This document shows positions 33,306 to 42,818 of a stretch of 64,000 nucleotides of DNA, piece by piece. The translations under genes and the position numbers were made by a program. Source of the stretch: Pseudomonadota bacterium (GTDB lineage Bacteria; Desulfobacterota; Desulfobulbia; Desulfobulbales; Desulfocapsaceae); contig JAHJKP010000007.1 of the NCBI GenBank assembly GCA_018821985.1, forward strand, positions 1 through 64,000, given 5' to 3'. Position 1 is the stretch's first letter; every line of letters begins with the position of its first letter. The notes beneath the pieces were generated by a model. The model saw nothing but the letters and a program-made list of their open reading frames with translations. It was not told the origin of the DNA and ran no database searches.

Positions 33306-34814
33306 CTAAAACCCCTTTTCCGCAAGCTCAACAGCACGACGTAATCCCATCGATTTATTTATGGTCTCTTCAAACTCACTTGCAGGATCGGAATCATAGA
33401 CAATGCCCGCCCCCGCCTGAATCCACAGTTCCTGCCCCTGCATGACAAAGGTGCGGATGGTGATGCAGAAATCCATATTCCCGGAGAATCCAAAGTAGCC
33501 CACCGCGCCGGCATAAGGGCCACGCCGTGCCGGTTCCAGCTCTTCAATGATCTCCATGGCCCGGATCTTGGGCGCCCCGCTCACTGTCCCGGCAGGAAAA
33601 CAGGCATCCAGCACATCAAATTGATCCTTACCCTCGGCAATAATACCGTGCACCGCAGACACCAGATGCATTACATGGCTGTACTTTTCCACCACCAGAA
33701 GATCTTTGACTTCCACACTGCCATCACGAGCCACCCGGCCCACATCATTACGCCCAAGATCAACGAGCATCAGATGCTCAGCCCGCTCCTTGGGATCAGC
33801 AAGCAGTTCAAGTCGCAGGGCCTCATCCTCAGCAGGGTTCGCTCCCCTTTTCCGGGTACCGGCAATAGGCCGCAACTCGACATGTTCGCCATCCTTGCGT
33901 ACCAGTATCTCAGGCGAGGAACCGATCTGCACCAGATCGCCCAGTTTGAGAAAAAAGAGATAGGGGCTGGGATTGATATGGCGCAGGGCACGATAAAGAG
34001 TAAGCGGAGCCAGCTCTGTCCTGGTATGAAAGCGCTGTGACAACACCACCTGGATGATATCACCGGCTTTGATATAATCGCGGGCCCGTTCCACCATGGC
34101 CTTGAACTGCTGCGGCTCCATATTGGAACTGAATTCATGAGAAGAGGCACAGCCCTCTATATTGGAGGCCATGCATTCAGCCGTTACCGGGGCCTGCAGA
34201 CGTCCAATAACCTCGTCGATCTGCCTGGTGGCGCCATGGTAGGCAGATGCCGCATCCTCCTCTTCACTCAGCCGCACCCAGCAAACCACGGTTACAGTCT
34301 GCCGAAAACTGTCATGGACCAGCACCATCTTCGGCACCATGAATGAGGAATCAGGAAAGGCAAGCGGCGACTTTTCATCCGGCAGATCCTCCATGAAACG
34401 GACCATATCATAGCCAAGAAATCCCACCGCACCCCCACAAAAACGGGGGAGATCGCCATCCACCTCCGCCGCAGCAAAACCCTCCACTAGCTTTTTCAAG
34501 GCCTTCAGAGGATCACCATTATATTCCACTTTCTCTTCTTGGGAATCCCGGATGGTACAGAGCTCAATCTGGTTTCCCTTGGACGAGAAAGTCACCAGCG
34601 GGTCAAAGCCAATAAAGGAGTAGCGGCCCCATTTCTCGCCTCCTTCCATACTCTCAAAGAGGAATACATGACTCTGATTCTCGGCCACCTTGGCAAAAAG
34701 GGTAAGTGGGGTATCGAGATCTGCTATTATTTTTCGATAAACAGGAACAAGTCCGGCTTTGCCCTTCAGGTTCTGAAAAACCTCAAGGTCTGGAAAATGA
34801 TTGTGTTGTGACAT
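33306..34814 (-). CDS. trpE: Anthranilate synthase component I
   Basis: 502 residues of the chorismate-binding family. IAGTRKRGANPAEDE, LLVDLGRNDVGRV-type (here LMVDLGRND), FPAGTVSGAPKIRAMEII and GAGIVYDSDPASE are all present. An N-terminal LFAKVAENQSHVFLFESMEG segment with a Ser in the feedback site suggests tryptophan inhibition. It is the first gene of trpEGDCF; trpB and trpA are not in the window. A likely attenuator lies upstream (34897-34967). Confidence 0.96.
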   Translation of the reverse strand: MSQHNHFPDLEVFQNLKGKAGLVPVYRKIIADLDTPLTLFAKVAENQSHVFLFESMEGGEKWGRYSFIGFDPLVTFSSKGNQIELCTIRDSQEEKVEYNGDPLKALKKLVEGFAAAEVDGDLPRFCGGAVGFLGYDMVRFMEDLPDEKSPLAFPDSSFMVPKMVLVHDSFRQTVTVVCWVRLSEEEDAASAYHGATRQIDEVIGRLQAPVTAECMASNIEGCASSHEFSSNMEPQQFKAMVERARDYIKAGDIIQVVLSQRFHTRTELAPLTLYRALRHINPSPYLFFLKLGDLVQIGSSPEILVRKDGEHVELRPIAGTRKRGANPAEDEALRLELLADPKERAEHLMLVDLGRNDVGRVARDGSVEVKDLLVVEKYSHVMHLVSAVHGIIAEGKDQFDVLDACFPAGTVSGAPKIRAMEIIEELEPARRGPYAGAVGYFGFSGNMDFCITIRTFVMQGQELWIQAGAGIVYDSDPASEFEETINKSMGLRRAVELAEKGF

Positions 34815-34896
34815 GCTGACAGATCGGCAAGAGGATGATAATGAGAGAAGCTCTTCTTTTAACCCGCGAGGGGCACGCAGAAAAAACCATTCTATT

Positions 34897-34967
34897 GGAA
34901 AAAACCTTCGTAATGGGGTCGTTCTTCACACCCCCCATTACTACTTCTTTCGGGGCGTCCACCCCAT
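34897..34967 (-). promoter_or_regulatory. Candidate trp attenuator with a one-Trp leader peptide
   Basis: On the minus strand a short frame (34967-34941) encodes MGWTPRKK then stop, and its Trp codon sits inside a small GGGG...CCCC hairpin. A 9-bp hairpin (34941-34933 with 34918-34910) follows directly and leads into GAAGGTTTTTT, a terminator, about 80 bases before trpE. The CCCC of the first hairpin could also pair with the GGGG of the terminator. The layout fits ribosome-controlled attenuation, although one Trp codon and a weak Shine-Dalgarno are unusual. Confidence 0.5.
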
Positions 34968-35069
34968 AAAGCGAGCGACACTCGGAGTCTCACTGCCGGC
35001 TCACTTATCTGAACGCCCACACATTGTACAGAGACTCTACCATATATTATTTCATATGAAAACAGCATA

Positions 35070-35108
35070 AAAAAAGGCCATGAAATCTAACGACTCCATG
35101 GCCTTTAC
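35070..35108 (-). terminator. rpsT terminator
   Basis: On the minus strand AAAGGCCATG and CATGGCCTTT pair across a 14-base loop, followed by a run of Ts. It lies 60 bases past rpsT and separates it from the trp promoter region. Confidence 0.8.
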
Positions 35109-35168
35109 AATGGCACACATCGAACATTCCGGCAACCCTACTCCAAGCCGGACACCTGCCAGAACCGC

Positions 35169-35441
35169 TTAGGCGGCTGCCTGCATGTTGTTGACACGTT
35201 TGGTTAAACGAGAAACCTTACGGGATGCATTCTTTTTGTGAATAGTCCCTTTACAACCTGTCTTGGCAATAACGGGAATGGCCACCTTCAATGCCTCTTG
35301 TGCCGCCTCAACGGAACCTGCGGCAACTGCCTCGTCCACCAGACGGATTACATTTTTCATCCGTGTCTTGATGGCACGATTACGCATACGTTGAACTGTT
35401 GCCTGACGATTTCTCTTTTCTGCAGATTTATGACTAGCCAC
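35169..35441 (-). CDS. rpsT: 30S ribosomal protein S20
   Basis: 90 residues from GTG 35441 (ASHKSAEKRNRQ), with AGGAG seven bases upstream; the longer frame has no such signal. Basic helices RNRAIKTRMKNVIRLVDEAV and KGTIHKKNASRKVSRLTKRV are typical of S20, which binds 16S rRNA. A monocistronic gene with its own terminator. Confidence 0.95.
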   Translation of the reverse strand: MASHKSAEKRNRQATVQRMRNRAIKTRMKNVIRLVDEAVAAGSVEAAQEALKVAIPVIAKTGCKGTIHKKNASRKVSRLTKRVNNMQAAA

Positions 35442-35844
35442 GAATTTCTCCTGTTGTTGACTTACTAAATTGTAAAACCGGCTTTCCCGGTAATGTCTAT
35501 TATAAAATACAGACACAAAATGTCCGACTTTCTTAAAAAGAAAAAAATAAATTTAATACGATCAAACACTAAAGTCAACAGATATTGCCATCTGCACGAT
35601 TTATAATATGCTTTTTTGTATTGGGCAGCATCTTTAAATTATGAGACATTGCCTGCATATTCACAGGGGAGGGGGAAAAACTCCCTTACCCGATTCATCT
35701 TTTTATTGAGTTGGACAAACATTAATATCATGCCAGAAGATAAAGAAAAACTCAAGATGCTTGCCAGAATTCCAAATACTCCATTGACAATCATCCCAAC
35801 TTTAACAGAACATGTCAACTTGTCAAACATGCCCCTACTCCAAC
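35442..35844. other. 400-bp gap between rpsT and the tri-haem cytochrome
   Basis: No supportable gene. Short overlapping frames occur on both strands around 35616-35936 without good starts or family signs. The rpsT promoter should lie near 35460-35560. Confidence 0.4.
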
Positions 35845-36207
35845 TTATTTTTTATGACAGTCCTTACAGGATGTCGGGCCTGCTTCCTGACCTTTTTCAG
35901 CTAAATCCATGTGACATTTTCTGCACATGTTCATGACATCTTTTTTCTGCAGTTTACCTTCGGCCTTCAAGTTATCAATAGCCAGCGATTCCTTGGGGAA
36001 AAGATCATGGCAAGGCCTGCAGTCAACAAAAAGTCCCTGATGGGTAGCATGGGGAAAGGTGATAGAGCCCATACTACCCCCTTTCAGAACAATCGACTCC
36101 GCTCCTTTATCATCTCCAGCCATGCTGCTGACTGCAGACAAAAAGAGACTACCACCTATAATCATTGCACTGAACAACATACCGGTTTTCATAATTTTCC
36201 TCTTCAT
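35845..36207 (-). CDS. Tri-haem c7-type periplasmic cytochrome
   Basis: 120 residues with a Sec signal peptide (about 1-30, ending VSSMA-GDD) and three CXXCH motifs (CRPCH, CRKCH, CKDCH) with distal-ligand His in FPHATHQG. The size and spacing match the c7/cytochrome c3-like family of periplasmic carriers in sulfate and metal reducers. It would shuttle electrons between dehydrogenases and membrane complexes. An isolated gene. The lack of a fourth haem separates it from true tetrahaem c3. Confidence 0.88.
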   Translation of the reverse strand: MKRKIMKTGMLFSAMIIGGSLFLSAVSSMAGDDKGAESIVLKGGSMGSITFPHATHQGLFVDCRPCHDLFPKESLAIDNLKAEGKLQKKDVMNMCRKCHMDLAEKGQEAGPTSCKDCHKK

Positions 36208-36362
36208 GATGACTTGATGGATACGAGAGTTTCATTGAATCTCCCGGTGTTTTTCCTCAGTCGGAAATGGACTTTCAGACCGCTTGTTTTAAGGGTATAT
36301 TATGTCTCTGGTTTTTATTCATACTCCAACAGTTTCTAAGAAGAATAATCAAACCTCCATCG

Positions 36363-36625
36363 TTATCCATGTCTTATCTTAAGGAACAAAACAGACATAG
36401 CAAGACAGACGCTAATGCCATTGGCCAGAATCAAAGGGAAATCCCTGATTATAATCCCATAAACCAGCCGAAGAAACAAGCCCAGGGCAAGTATGGCATA
36501 CATCAGAAAAGAAATATCTTTGGTTTTTTTGGGATCTTCCAGGTCTTGATCACTTGGGGCAACAATGAAGAAGTCGTACATATGGCAGCGATTACCCCAA
36601 TCAAGGTTGTCCAGTCAAATTTCAT
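36363..36625 (-). pseudogene. SemiSWEET sugar transporter gene with a frameshift
   Basis: The frame from ATG 36625 (GAGGG upstream) encodes the first SemiSWEET helix (MKFDWTTLIGVIAAICTTSS, then LLPQVIKTWK) and stops at 36503. The matching remainder (KTKDISFLMYAILALGLFLR to KIRHG) is in the -1 frame down to 36363. Together they give the normal length of about 88 residues. The frames meet at CCA-AAA-AAA-CC, a seven-A run. Removing two bases (TC) before it would restore the consensus WKTKKTKD, so a 2-bp insertion is likely. Slippage on the A run, or a sequencing error, is also possible. Confidence 0.75.
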
Positions 36626-36719
36626 TCTTCAACCCTCATTGGTATTGGAATAGCACCTTACATGAAGGGAAACTTGGGTCACATTCCTCTGCTTGACAAA
36701 CGCCAGAATAGTCTTTTTA

Positions 36720-37292
36720 CTATTGATCACCCGGCGCTGTATCATGAAAAAGCACTTTTGCTTTGGAGACTCGTTCATACATTTTAAACTGGTCGTGATG
36801 AGGAACCCAATTTATAAGAAAGTTTGTAATAGCATTCCATAAGGATACCCATGCAGCCACAGTGATTCCTTCCGCAAACACCTGGCTAATGACACCGTCA
36901 TGGCCTGCATTTTTTTGATTGATCCACACTGAGATGAAAAGCAATACCATTCCGATGGAAAAAAGTATAAAAGTGGAGCGTGTCATCTTTGCTAACTCAC
37001 GAAACTCAACCACTTTTAGATATTGAAAATAATTATGGATACTTCTTTGCACACGAGACGTCAGGCTAATGTCAGCTGATACGGCAAAGCGAAATTGTAT
37101 AACAAAATCCTCTTTTCCAATTTCACTTACTGCATCAATAAGATATTCTACAAGATCCTGATCCAGATCTTTTTTCCTATAGGGTGCATACTTGTCTAAA
37201 TCATTATAGAGATCCCCTACCTTCCCAGCAGCAATATCTATTATGACTTTATTATCCGAGGTGCGGGAATAACGATCTAGTATCTTTCTCAT
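36720..37292 (-). CDS. Hypothetical protein with two membrane helices
   Basis: 190 residues from ATG 37292 (MRKILDRYSR); a TTG 45 bases upstream is possible and neither has a clear Shine-Dalgarno. Residues 1-95 are soluble and charged. Membrane helices follow at about 107-125 (FILFSIGMVLLFISVWI) and 138-160. No family recognised. It follows the LTA-synthase-like gene on the same strand by about 107 bases. Confidence 0.65.
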   Translation of the reverse strand: MRKILDRYSRTSDNKVIIDIAAGKVGDLYNDLDKYAPYRKKDLDQDLVEYLIDAVSEIGKEDFVIQFRFAVSADISLTSRVQRSIHNYFQYLKVVEFRELAKMTRSTFILFSIGMVLLFISVWINQKNAGHDGVISQVFAEGITVAAWVSLWNAITNFLINWVPHHDQFKMYERVSKAKVLFHDTAPGDQ

Positions 37293-37399
37293 TTTAATTA
37301 AAAAAAACCGATTAAGGTAACCAGCAGGGAGCGCCAATTTTGTTCATGAACTTGACGACCATTTCATTTAACTTAATCACTAAATTAAAAAAATATTCA

Positions 37400-39379
37400 T
37401 TACAAGTATCTTCTTCCAGTGTCTTTCACCTCCACCTCTTTCCAACGGTTCAATCTCCTTTTGAGAATGAAATCAGCTCCCTGATAAAGGGCCATTGTCT
37501 CCAGAACATTGCCATTTTTCGGATCGGCCGGAATGCTCTGCTCGTTATGAAGAGGATCTTTAATCACAGTCATCTGTTTGACAGGAGCCAGAATGGTCAA
37601 CTCATCATTCTCATAAACGCCCAGTCTTTGATAATTACTGATAAGGGCTCTTTCCTGAAAGGTATCACTTAGAATATCCTGACCGAAAAAATGGCTTTCA
37701 TATCTGATTCCCAACAGAGCAAGAAGTGTTGGCGCAATATCAATCTGGCCGCTCAGCTTGTTTACAGTTTGAGCATTTATATGCCCAGGTGAGTAAATCA
37801 GAAGCGGAATATGATATCGTTCGACAGGTAGCTCCGCCCTTCCGGCAACGGCAGCGCAATGGTCAGCCACAATAACGAACACAGTATCATTATACCATTT
37901 CTGTTTTTCAGAAGATGTGATGAGTTGTCGCAAGGCATAATCAGTGTATTTGACCCCCCCGGAACGTCCGGTACCGGAGGGAATGTCTATTTTCCCCTCC
38001 GGATAGGTATAAGGGCGGTGATTGCTGGTGGTCATGATATGATAAAAGAATGGTTTTCCGGCTGCATACGACACATTCGCCTCAGCAATTGCTCTTCTGT
38101 AGATATCTTCGTCTGCCACACCCCATGCATTTTCAAAGGTAATTTCGTCGGCGTTAAGATCACTTTGATCTACTGTACGATAGCCATTTCCTGAAAAAAA
38201 CGCGTTCATATTGTCAAAAAAGCCACGGCCGCCATACAAAAACGCCACATCGTAGCCATTATCTTTAAACACCTTGCCCAGATTATAAATTTTCGCATTA
38301 TCGGGACGTTTCACCAAAGATCTTCCAGGAGTTGGTGGAAGGGAGAGAGTTATTGACTCCAGCCCACGGGTTGTCCGGGTACCAGTGGCATAAAAATTGG
38401 TAAAAAACAGCCCTTTCTCAAACATTTGATCCATAAAAGGAGTGATGTCTTCTTTCTGGCCAAATCTGGTGAGGAATTCAGCACTCAGGCTCTCGACAGA
38501 AATGAGGATCACATTGAGTTTTTCAGTATTTTTTGTGGGCACCACATCTCTTGAGATATCAAAAAGAGCTCCCTCATTATTTTTTTTGCCGACTGACTCT
38601 TTTAAACGCCTCGAAAGTTCTGCTTCACTCCCCTGGGGGTAAAAAGTCTTGTAGTCAAGGGTGTTGTTTCTGAAGGCTGCAACAAATTGATAAGGACCAT
38701 TCGAGCCCAACTCATTGATATAGTTGTTATCAGAAAGCCCACGCAAGGACTGACCAACGAAGAGATAGGAACAGAGCGCCAGGGTGAAGATTGAGGCAGC
38801 AAAGGTCAACCTGCCACTAAACTTCTCTCGAACCTGCAAAATGCCGACAAGAGCAGGTTTCAGCATGGCAAAGGTGAGAGCGGAGGCAAGAAAGAGTCCA
38901 ACAAAAATTGGGAGAACCGGATAAGATTCATAAACATTCCTGGCCACTTCATCCGTGTACATGAGATAGTCAATGGAAATAAAATTGAATCTGGTATTGA
39001 ACTCATTCCAGAATAGCCATTCTGCAAATGTCACACAATAAGCCCCGTAAAGCAGCAGAAATGCGAAGAGAAAAGTTGTATATTTATAGACTTTACTTCT
39101 GTAGAGAGCCTGGGGAAGGAAAAGAAGCAAGAAAGAAAAAAATACACTGACATATATACAAAAGACCACATCATAGAAGGTACCGATAAAAAATATCTGA
39201 CCTAGTCCCCCAAAAGTAGTCTTAGACACCTCCCAGGAACTGATCAAAAGAACAATTCGTAAAAGGGTTGAAATAGCCATATAGACTATTCCGAAAAGGG
39301 CCAACATACCAAAACGGCTATTTTTTACAGCAGCATAAATCTTTCGCATTTTTCGATCCATCTTTTCTAGTGAATTCAA
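37400..39379 (-). CDS. LTA-synthase-like membrane sulfatase (phosphoglycerol transferase family)
   Basis: 659 residues. Five N-terminal membrane helices (to about residue 215) are followed by an extracytoplasmic sulfatase domain. LNVILISVESLSAEF, the nucleophile Thr in GTRTTRGLESI, FLYGGRGFFDNMN, and the metal-binding VADHCAA are present. The family moves phosphoglycerol or phosphoethanolamine groups onto envelope glycans or lipids. In a Gram-negative the likely role is decoration of periplasmic glucans or LPS, not teichoic acid. The LTA synthase itself would be an over-call. Confidence 0.88.
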   Translation of the reverse strand: MNSLEKMDRKMRKIYAAVKNSRFGMLALFGIVYMAISTLLRIVLLISSWEVSKTTFGGLGQIFFIGTFYDVVFCIYVSVFFSFLLLFLPQALYRSKVYKYTTFLFAFLLLYGAYCVTFAEWLFWNEFNTRFNFISIDYLMYTDEVARNVYESYPVLPIFVGLFLASALTFAMLKPALVGILQVREKFSGRLTFAASIFTLALCSYLFVGQSLRGLSDNNYINELGSNGPYQFVAAFRNNTLDYKTFYPQGSEAELSRRLKESVGKKNNEGALFDISRDVVPTKNTEKLNVILISVESLSAEFLTRFGQKEDITPFMDQMFEKGLFFTNFYATGTRTTRGLESITLSLPPTPGRSLVKRPDNAKIYNLGKVFKDNGYDVAFLYGGRGFFDNMNAFFSGNGYRTVDQSDLNADEITFENAWGVADEDIYRRAIAEANVSYAAGKPFFYHIMTTSNHRPYTYPEGKIDIPSGTGRSGGVKYTDYALRQLITSSEKQKWYNDTVFVIVADHCAAVAGRAELPVERYHIPLLIYSPGHINAQTVNKLSGQIDIAPTLLALLGIRYESHFFGQDILSDTFQERALISNYQRLGVYENDELTILAPVKQMTVIKDPLHNEQSIPADPKNGNVLETMALYQGADFILKRRLNRWKEVEVKDTGRRYL

Positions 39380-39732
39380 ACAACTTTCTCGTAGGTTAAT
39401 TGGGCAAGCGGGGTACTATCTTGCTAAAGGCCGCAAAGAGAATAGCTCCTCAAATCGTGTCTCATCTGCGGAATGGTTGTAATAAAATAATTTATAAAAG
39501 GTGACTGAAGCCCTGAGCAAATCAGATGCTGGCTTAAAATCAACACTCTTGTTCGTCTCAATCAGAAAGCATCTATTATAAGGACTGACTGATCAACTGC
39601 AAGGTGGTTATAGAGCTACTAACGCTGTCGGAAAATGCGTCAGAGCAAATATGGGCCCAACTCCGTTTATGGGAAAATTCCAAACAGGATCAACATTGAA
39701 AAACAAAGCGAATTGAGAACGTCTCAAAAAAA
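39380..39732. other. 350-bp gap without a recognisable gene
   Basis: I see no frame with a plausible start and no strong hairpin. It would hold the promoter of the sulfatase gene (reading left) and the 3' end of the U32 peptidase transcript. Confidence 0.4.
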
Positions 39733-41985
39733 CTATTCAAGAGTACCCAGATAATTAAAAGTGGGGAGCTTGGCCACCCTGGCCACACCGCTGAGCCTCT
39801 CGGCCAGGGCCAGCATATCTTGCTGACTGGTGGAAAGATTGCAGAGATCAACCACCACATAATCAAGCCCCATATCCTGCATTTCTCCGAGATAAGGCAG
39901 CAGCGAAAAGGGGCGGCAAGGCACGGTCCTGACCAATCCGTCTTTCTTGTGCATGGTGAAAGACTCCCCCTTGGGGCTGACCAGGACTCGATCATACTGG
40001 AAATGGCGGGCCGCAAGCCTGGCAGTAAAAAGGGCCGGAGCGCCGTAGACAGTCAGGCCCTTACGGATACGCTGGGCATTGGTCCGACTGCCTTTGACAA
40101 TGTCCGCAAGCAGGGCGCGGTCTGCCTCGATGGAGAGCTGGGCCGCCTCCGCCCCCAGATGCTCGACCGCGGCCAGGGCCTGATTATTCATGAGGTTGAT
40201 GGTATAGTCACAGGACAAATGGACCCTCTCCCCTTGAAACATCCAGGCTTGGCTGATGTGGCCGATCTGAAAACTTTTAAAACCGGAACGCATGAGGATG
40301 GTGAGCTGTTTCTGGACCTGGGCCAGCTCTGACTCAAAGAGGATAGGGGGCAGGCACCAGGTTATATTGCGTATCCCCTGCCCCATATAGCGCTTAATCT
40401 GTCCAACCTGGCTGACCGTCGTTTTATCGATAGGCAGCAAAAAACGATCAGGGGCAAATGGCAGACGCTCCTGTAACAACTTAAGGGAATCGGTCTTCAA
40501 CCACCACTCCAGAGGCAATTTCACCTTAGCCGCCCCGCTTTTCCGCTGTGCGGCCCGCGATCTGCCATCGCTCTTTCCTCTCTTGTCAGCGGGCAACAGC
40601 AGCCTTGCATCCTTTTTTTCCGTCAGACAAACCTCTCCGCGAATGGCGGCAATGCGACCCCGCTGGGTATCCTGGACCTGGACGACAAGGTCTTTCATCT
40701 GCCCGATCGCAGGGAGTCCGAATTCGACATCAGTGACCTGCTGCCTGTTGCGCACATCCACCTTGTAGAGATCGATCATCCTTGCCCCTGGCGGGACAAG
40801 ATCGGCAGGCAGACCAATATGCACCTTATCGCCGGTCAGGGCCAGTTCCACTGGATCCTTGCCCTTGAGCATCTCCTGCAGGGTGAAACTGTGCCGCTCC
40901 CCTGATGTCTCCAAATGCAGACGCAACCGGTCTCCGACCTCCAGCTCTCCCTTCAGGGTCAGACTGCCATAGAGACCATTCTTTCGCTGCTGCACCCCAT
41001 CCAACCGGCCAAGATGCATTCCGACATTCCCGGAATGGTAAGGGGTAATCGCTTCCACTGGTTGCGGGGACTGAAAATAGCCGGGGGTGACCTTGCGGCT
41101 CATGGCCTGTTCCACCAGCTGTCCGGCCTTTCTCAACACAGAGGGAAAACTGGCCGCATCGGCATCAATCAGCATTCGGTAGGCCTGAACCACATGGGAG
41201 ACATAGTGGGCCGTGCGCAGCCTCCCTTCAATCTTCAGAGAGGCGACACCGGCCTCAGCAAGCCAGGGTACGGCCTCGAGCCCGCCCAGATCATTCATGG
41301 AGAAGAGATAGCCGCCCTTGCCGCCGGATGCTTCCCTGCTGCCCTTTTTCCCGCCTTTCGTTCCACTTTTGATTCCACCTTTTGTCGCCCAGGTGTACTG
41401 GCGCCGGCAGGGTTGGACGCAGCGGCCACGTAAACCGCTTTTGCCGCCGAGAAAGGAGGAGAAAAGACAGAGCCCCGAATAGGAAAAGCACATGGCCCCA
41501 TGGACAAAGACCTCGATCTCGGTCTCGGTCTTTTTACAGATGGCGCTGATCTCTTTTATGGTCAGCTCACGCGCAAGCACCACCCGTTCAAAGCCCATAT
41601 CGGTAAAGGAACGGACCACATCGGAATTGTGGGCAGCCATGAGGGTGGAGGCATGGAGGGTGAGACCGGGGAAATAGGCCTGCACCAGTTTGATCACCCC
41701 CAGATCCTGGACAATAAGGGCATCCGGCCTCAGCTCTTCGAGGATGGCCAGGGTCTCAATCACCTGGGGCAGATCCTGTTCCCTGACCAGACTGTTGGCG
41801 GCAAGGTAGAACTTCAGCCCATGCTCACGACAGTAGTGAATCATGGCAGCGATCTCTTCCAGACGGAGGTCACGGGCCAGATTTCTGGCGTTCAGACCAG
41901 GGGCGCCGACATAGACGGCATCAGCGCCGGCTTGAACAGCAGCCCGGAAGGACTCCATATTGCCGGCAGGGGCGAGTAATTCCAT
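39733..41985 (-). CDS. U32 family peptidase-like protein (RlhA/YhbU group)
   Basis: 750 residues. The N-terminal U32 core has MELLAPAGNMESFRAAVQAG, YVGAPGLNARN, a VHGAMCFSYSGLCLFSS cysteine pair and GRCVQPCRRQY, which in RlhA-type proteins coordinate an Fe-S cluster. A middle part (about 330-470) matches the DUF3656-type insert of the long U32 subgroup. The C-terminal part is a second TIM-barrel-like region (LGEMQDMGLDYVVVDLCNLS). Members hydroxylate rRNA or tRNA bases or are called collagenases; RNA hydroxylation is the better-supported role. It stands alone. Confidence 0.85.
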   Translation of the reverse strand: MELLAPAGNMESFRAAVQAGADAVYVGAPGLNARNLARDLRLEEIAAMIHYCREHGLKFYLAANSLVREQDLPQVIETLAILEELRPDALIVQDLGVIKLVQAYFPGLTLHASTLMAAHNSDVVRSFTDMGFERVVLARELTIKEISAICKKTETEIEVFVHGAMCFSYSGLCLFSSFLGGKSGLRGRCVQPCRRQYTWATKGGIKSGTKGGKKGSREASGGKGGYLFSMNDLGGLEAVPWLAEAGVASLKIEGRLRTAHYVSHVVQAYRMLIDADAASFPSVLRKAGQLVEQAMSRKVTPGYFQSPQPVEAITPYHSGNVGMHLGRLDGVQQRKNGLYGSLTLKGELEVGDRLRLHLETSGERHSFTLQEMLKGKDPVELALTGDKVHIGLPADLVPPGARMIDLYKVDVRNRQQVTDVEFGLPAIGQMKDLVVQVQDTQRGRIAAIRGEVCLTEKKDARLLLPADKRGKSDGRSRAAQRKSGAAKVKLPLEWWLKTDSLKLLQERLPFAPDRFLLPIDKTTVSQVGQIKRYMGQGIRNITWCLPPILFESELAQVQKQLTILMRSGFKSFQIGHISQAWMFQGERVHLSCDYTINLMNNQALAAVEHLGAEAAQLSIEADRALLADIVKGSRTNAQRIRKGLTVYGAPALFTARLAARHFQYDRVLVSPKGESFTMHKKDGLVRTVPCRPFSLLPYLGEMQDMGLDYVVVDLCNLSTSQQDMLALAERLSGVARVAKLPTFNYLGTLE

Positions 41986-42019
41986 AACAACACAACCGGG
42001 TTGGCCCGGCCTTTATTTT

Positions 42020-42050
42020 TAAAGAAACCTTCTCTTGATAAGAAGGTAGA
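42020..42050 (-). terminator. Terminator of the hslR-purH-purN-pyrR operon
   Basis: On the minus strand ACCTTCT pairs with AGAAGGT around a 7-base loop and is followed by TTTCTTTAAAAAT. It lies about 230 bases past pyrR; no gene is seen in between. Confidence 0.55.
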
Positions 42051-42275
42051 TAGCCAATAGTCTTTTAGACTGTGAGCTCAACAGCCACAGACTCAACAAC
42101 CGGAGTTACTTAGGAGCCGTTGCGAAATAACCGGTGTATTTCAGAATAGTTCGGAACAGATCCCTACGCAGAGCAGAGACGATCAGTTTCACTTGCTCCA
42201 GAGATGGATGAAAAACGATAGCCGACTTTGGCTTTTCAGATGACCACATTATTTTTACAGCAGTTTGGAAGAGGT

Positions 42276-42818
42276 CTAGATATTCCTCTGGATCACCACT
42301 TCATCGTGGCCGCCATGTTCCTTGAGTAACACCTGGATGCGTTCATGGGGCTGAACCGTTGTCTGCATGCCGGTATAATCGGCTTGAATGGGAAGTTCAC
42401 GGCCACTACGGTCAACCAGCACCGCCAATTGAATGGAATGGGGACGGCCATAATCCATGATGGCATCCATGGCGGCCCTGATGGTACGGCCGGTGAAGAG
42501 GACATCATCCACCAGAATCAGCCTGCTGCCCTCCACCGTAAAGGAGATATCAGTGGTGCGGACCACGGGATTCTGGGAGATCAGGCTCCAGTCATCACGA
42601 TAGAGGGTGATATCGAGACTGCCAAAAGGGATCTCTACCCCCTCCTGCTCCTGTATAATCTTTCTGATCCGCTCAGCCAGATCCACGCCGCAGGTATGGA
42701 TACCGACAATGGCCAGGTCAGCGACAGAATGGTTGCGTTCAAGGATCTGCAGGGCAATTCTTTTCAGGGCCAGATCCATTTCCTGGGCCGTAAGAATGGT
42801 GCGCGACTCATTGCTCAT
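42276..42818 (-). CDS. pyrR: PyrR bifunctional protein (regulator / uracil phosphoribosyltransferase)
   Basis: 180 residues. The PRPP loop ILVDDVLFTGRTIRAAMD and the end segment VLVDRSGRELPIQADYTG with QPHERIQVLL match PyrR. In Gram-positives it controls pyr mRNA; in proteobacteria its regulatory role is less clear and it may act as an uracil phosphoribosyltransferase. Its start overlaps the purN stop by 4 bases, so it is co-translated with a purine gene, linking the two nucleotide pathways. Confidence 0.92.
   Translation of the reverse strand: MSNESRTILTAQEMDLALKRIALQILERNHSVADLAIVGIHTCGVDLAERIRKIIQEQEGVEIPFGSLDITLYRDDWSLISQNPVVRTTDISFTVEGSRLILVDDVLFTGRTIRAAMDAIMDYGRPHSIQLAVLVDRSGRELPIQADYTGMQTTVQPHERIQVLLKEHGGHDEVVIQRNI

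Noticed and set aside
35616-35936. Overlapping frames on both strands between rpsT and the tri-haem cytochrome
   Set aside because: No start signal, and the plus frame runs antisense into the cytochrome gene. The minus frame has a hydrophobic run but no other support.
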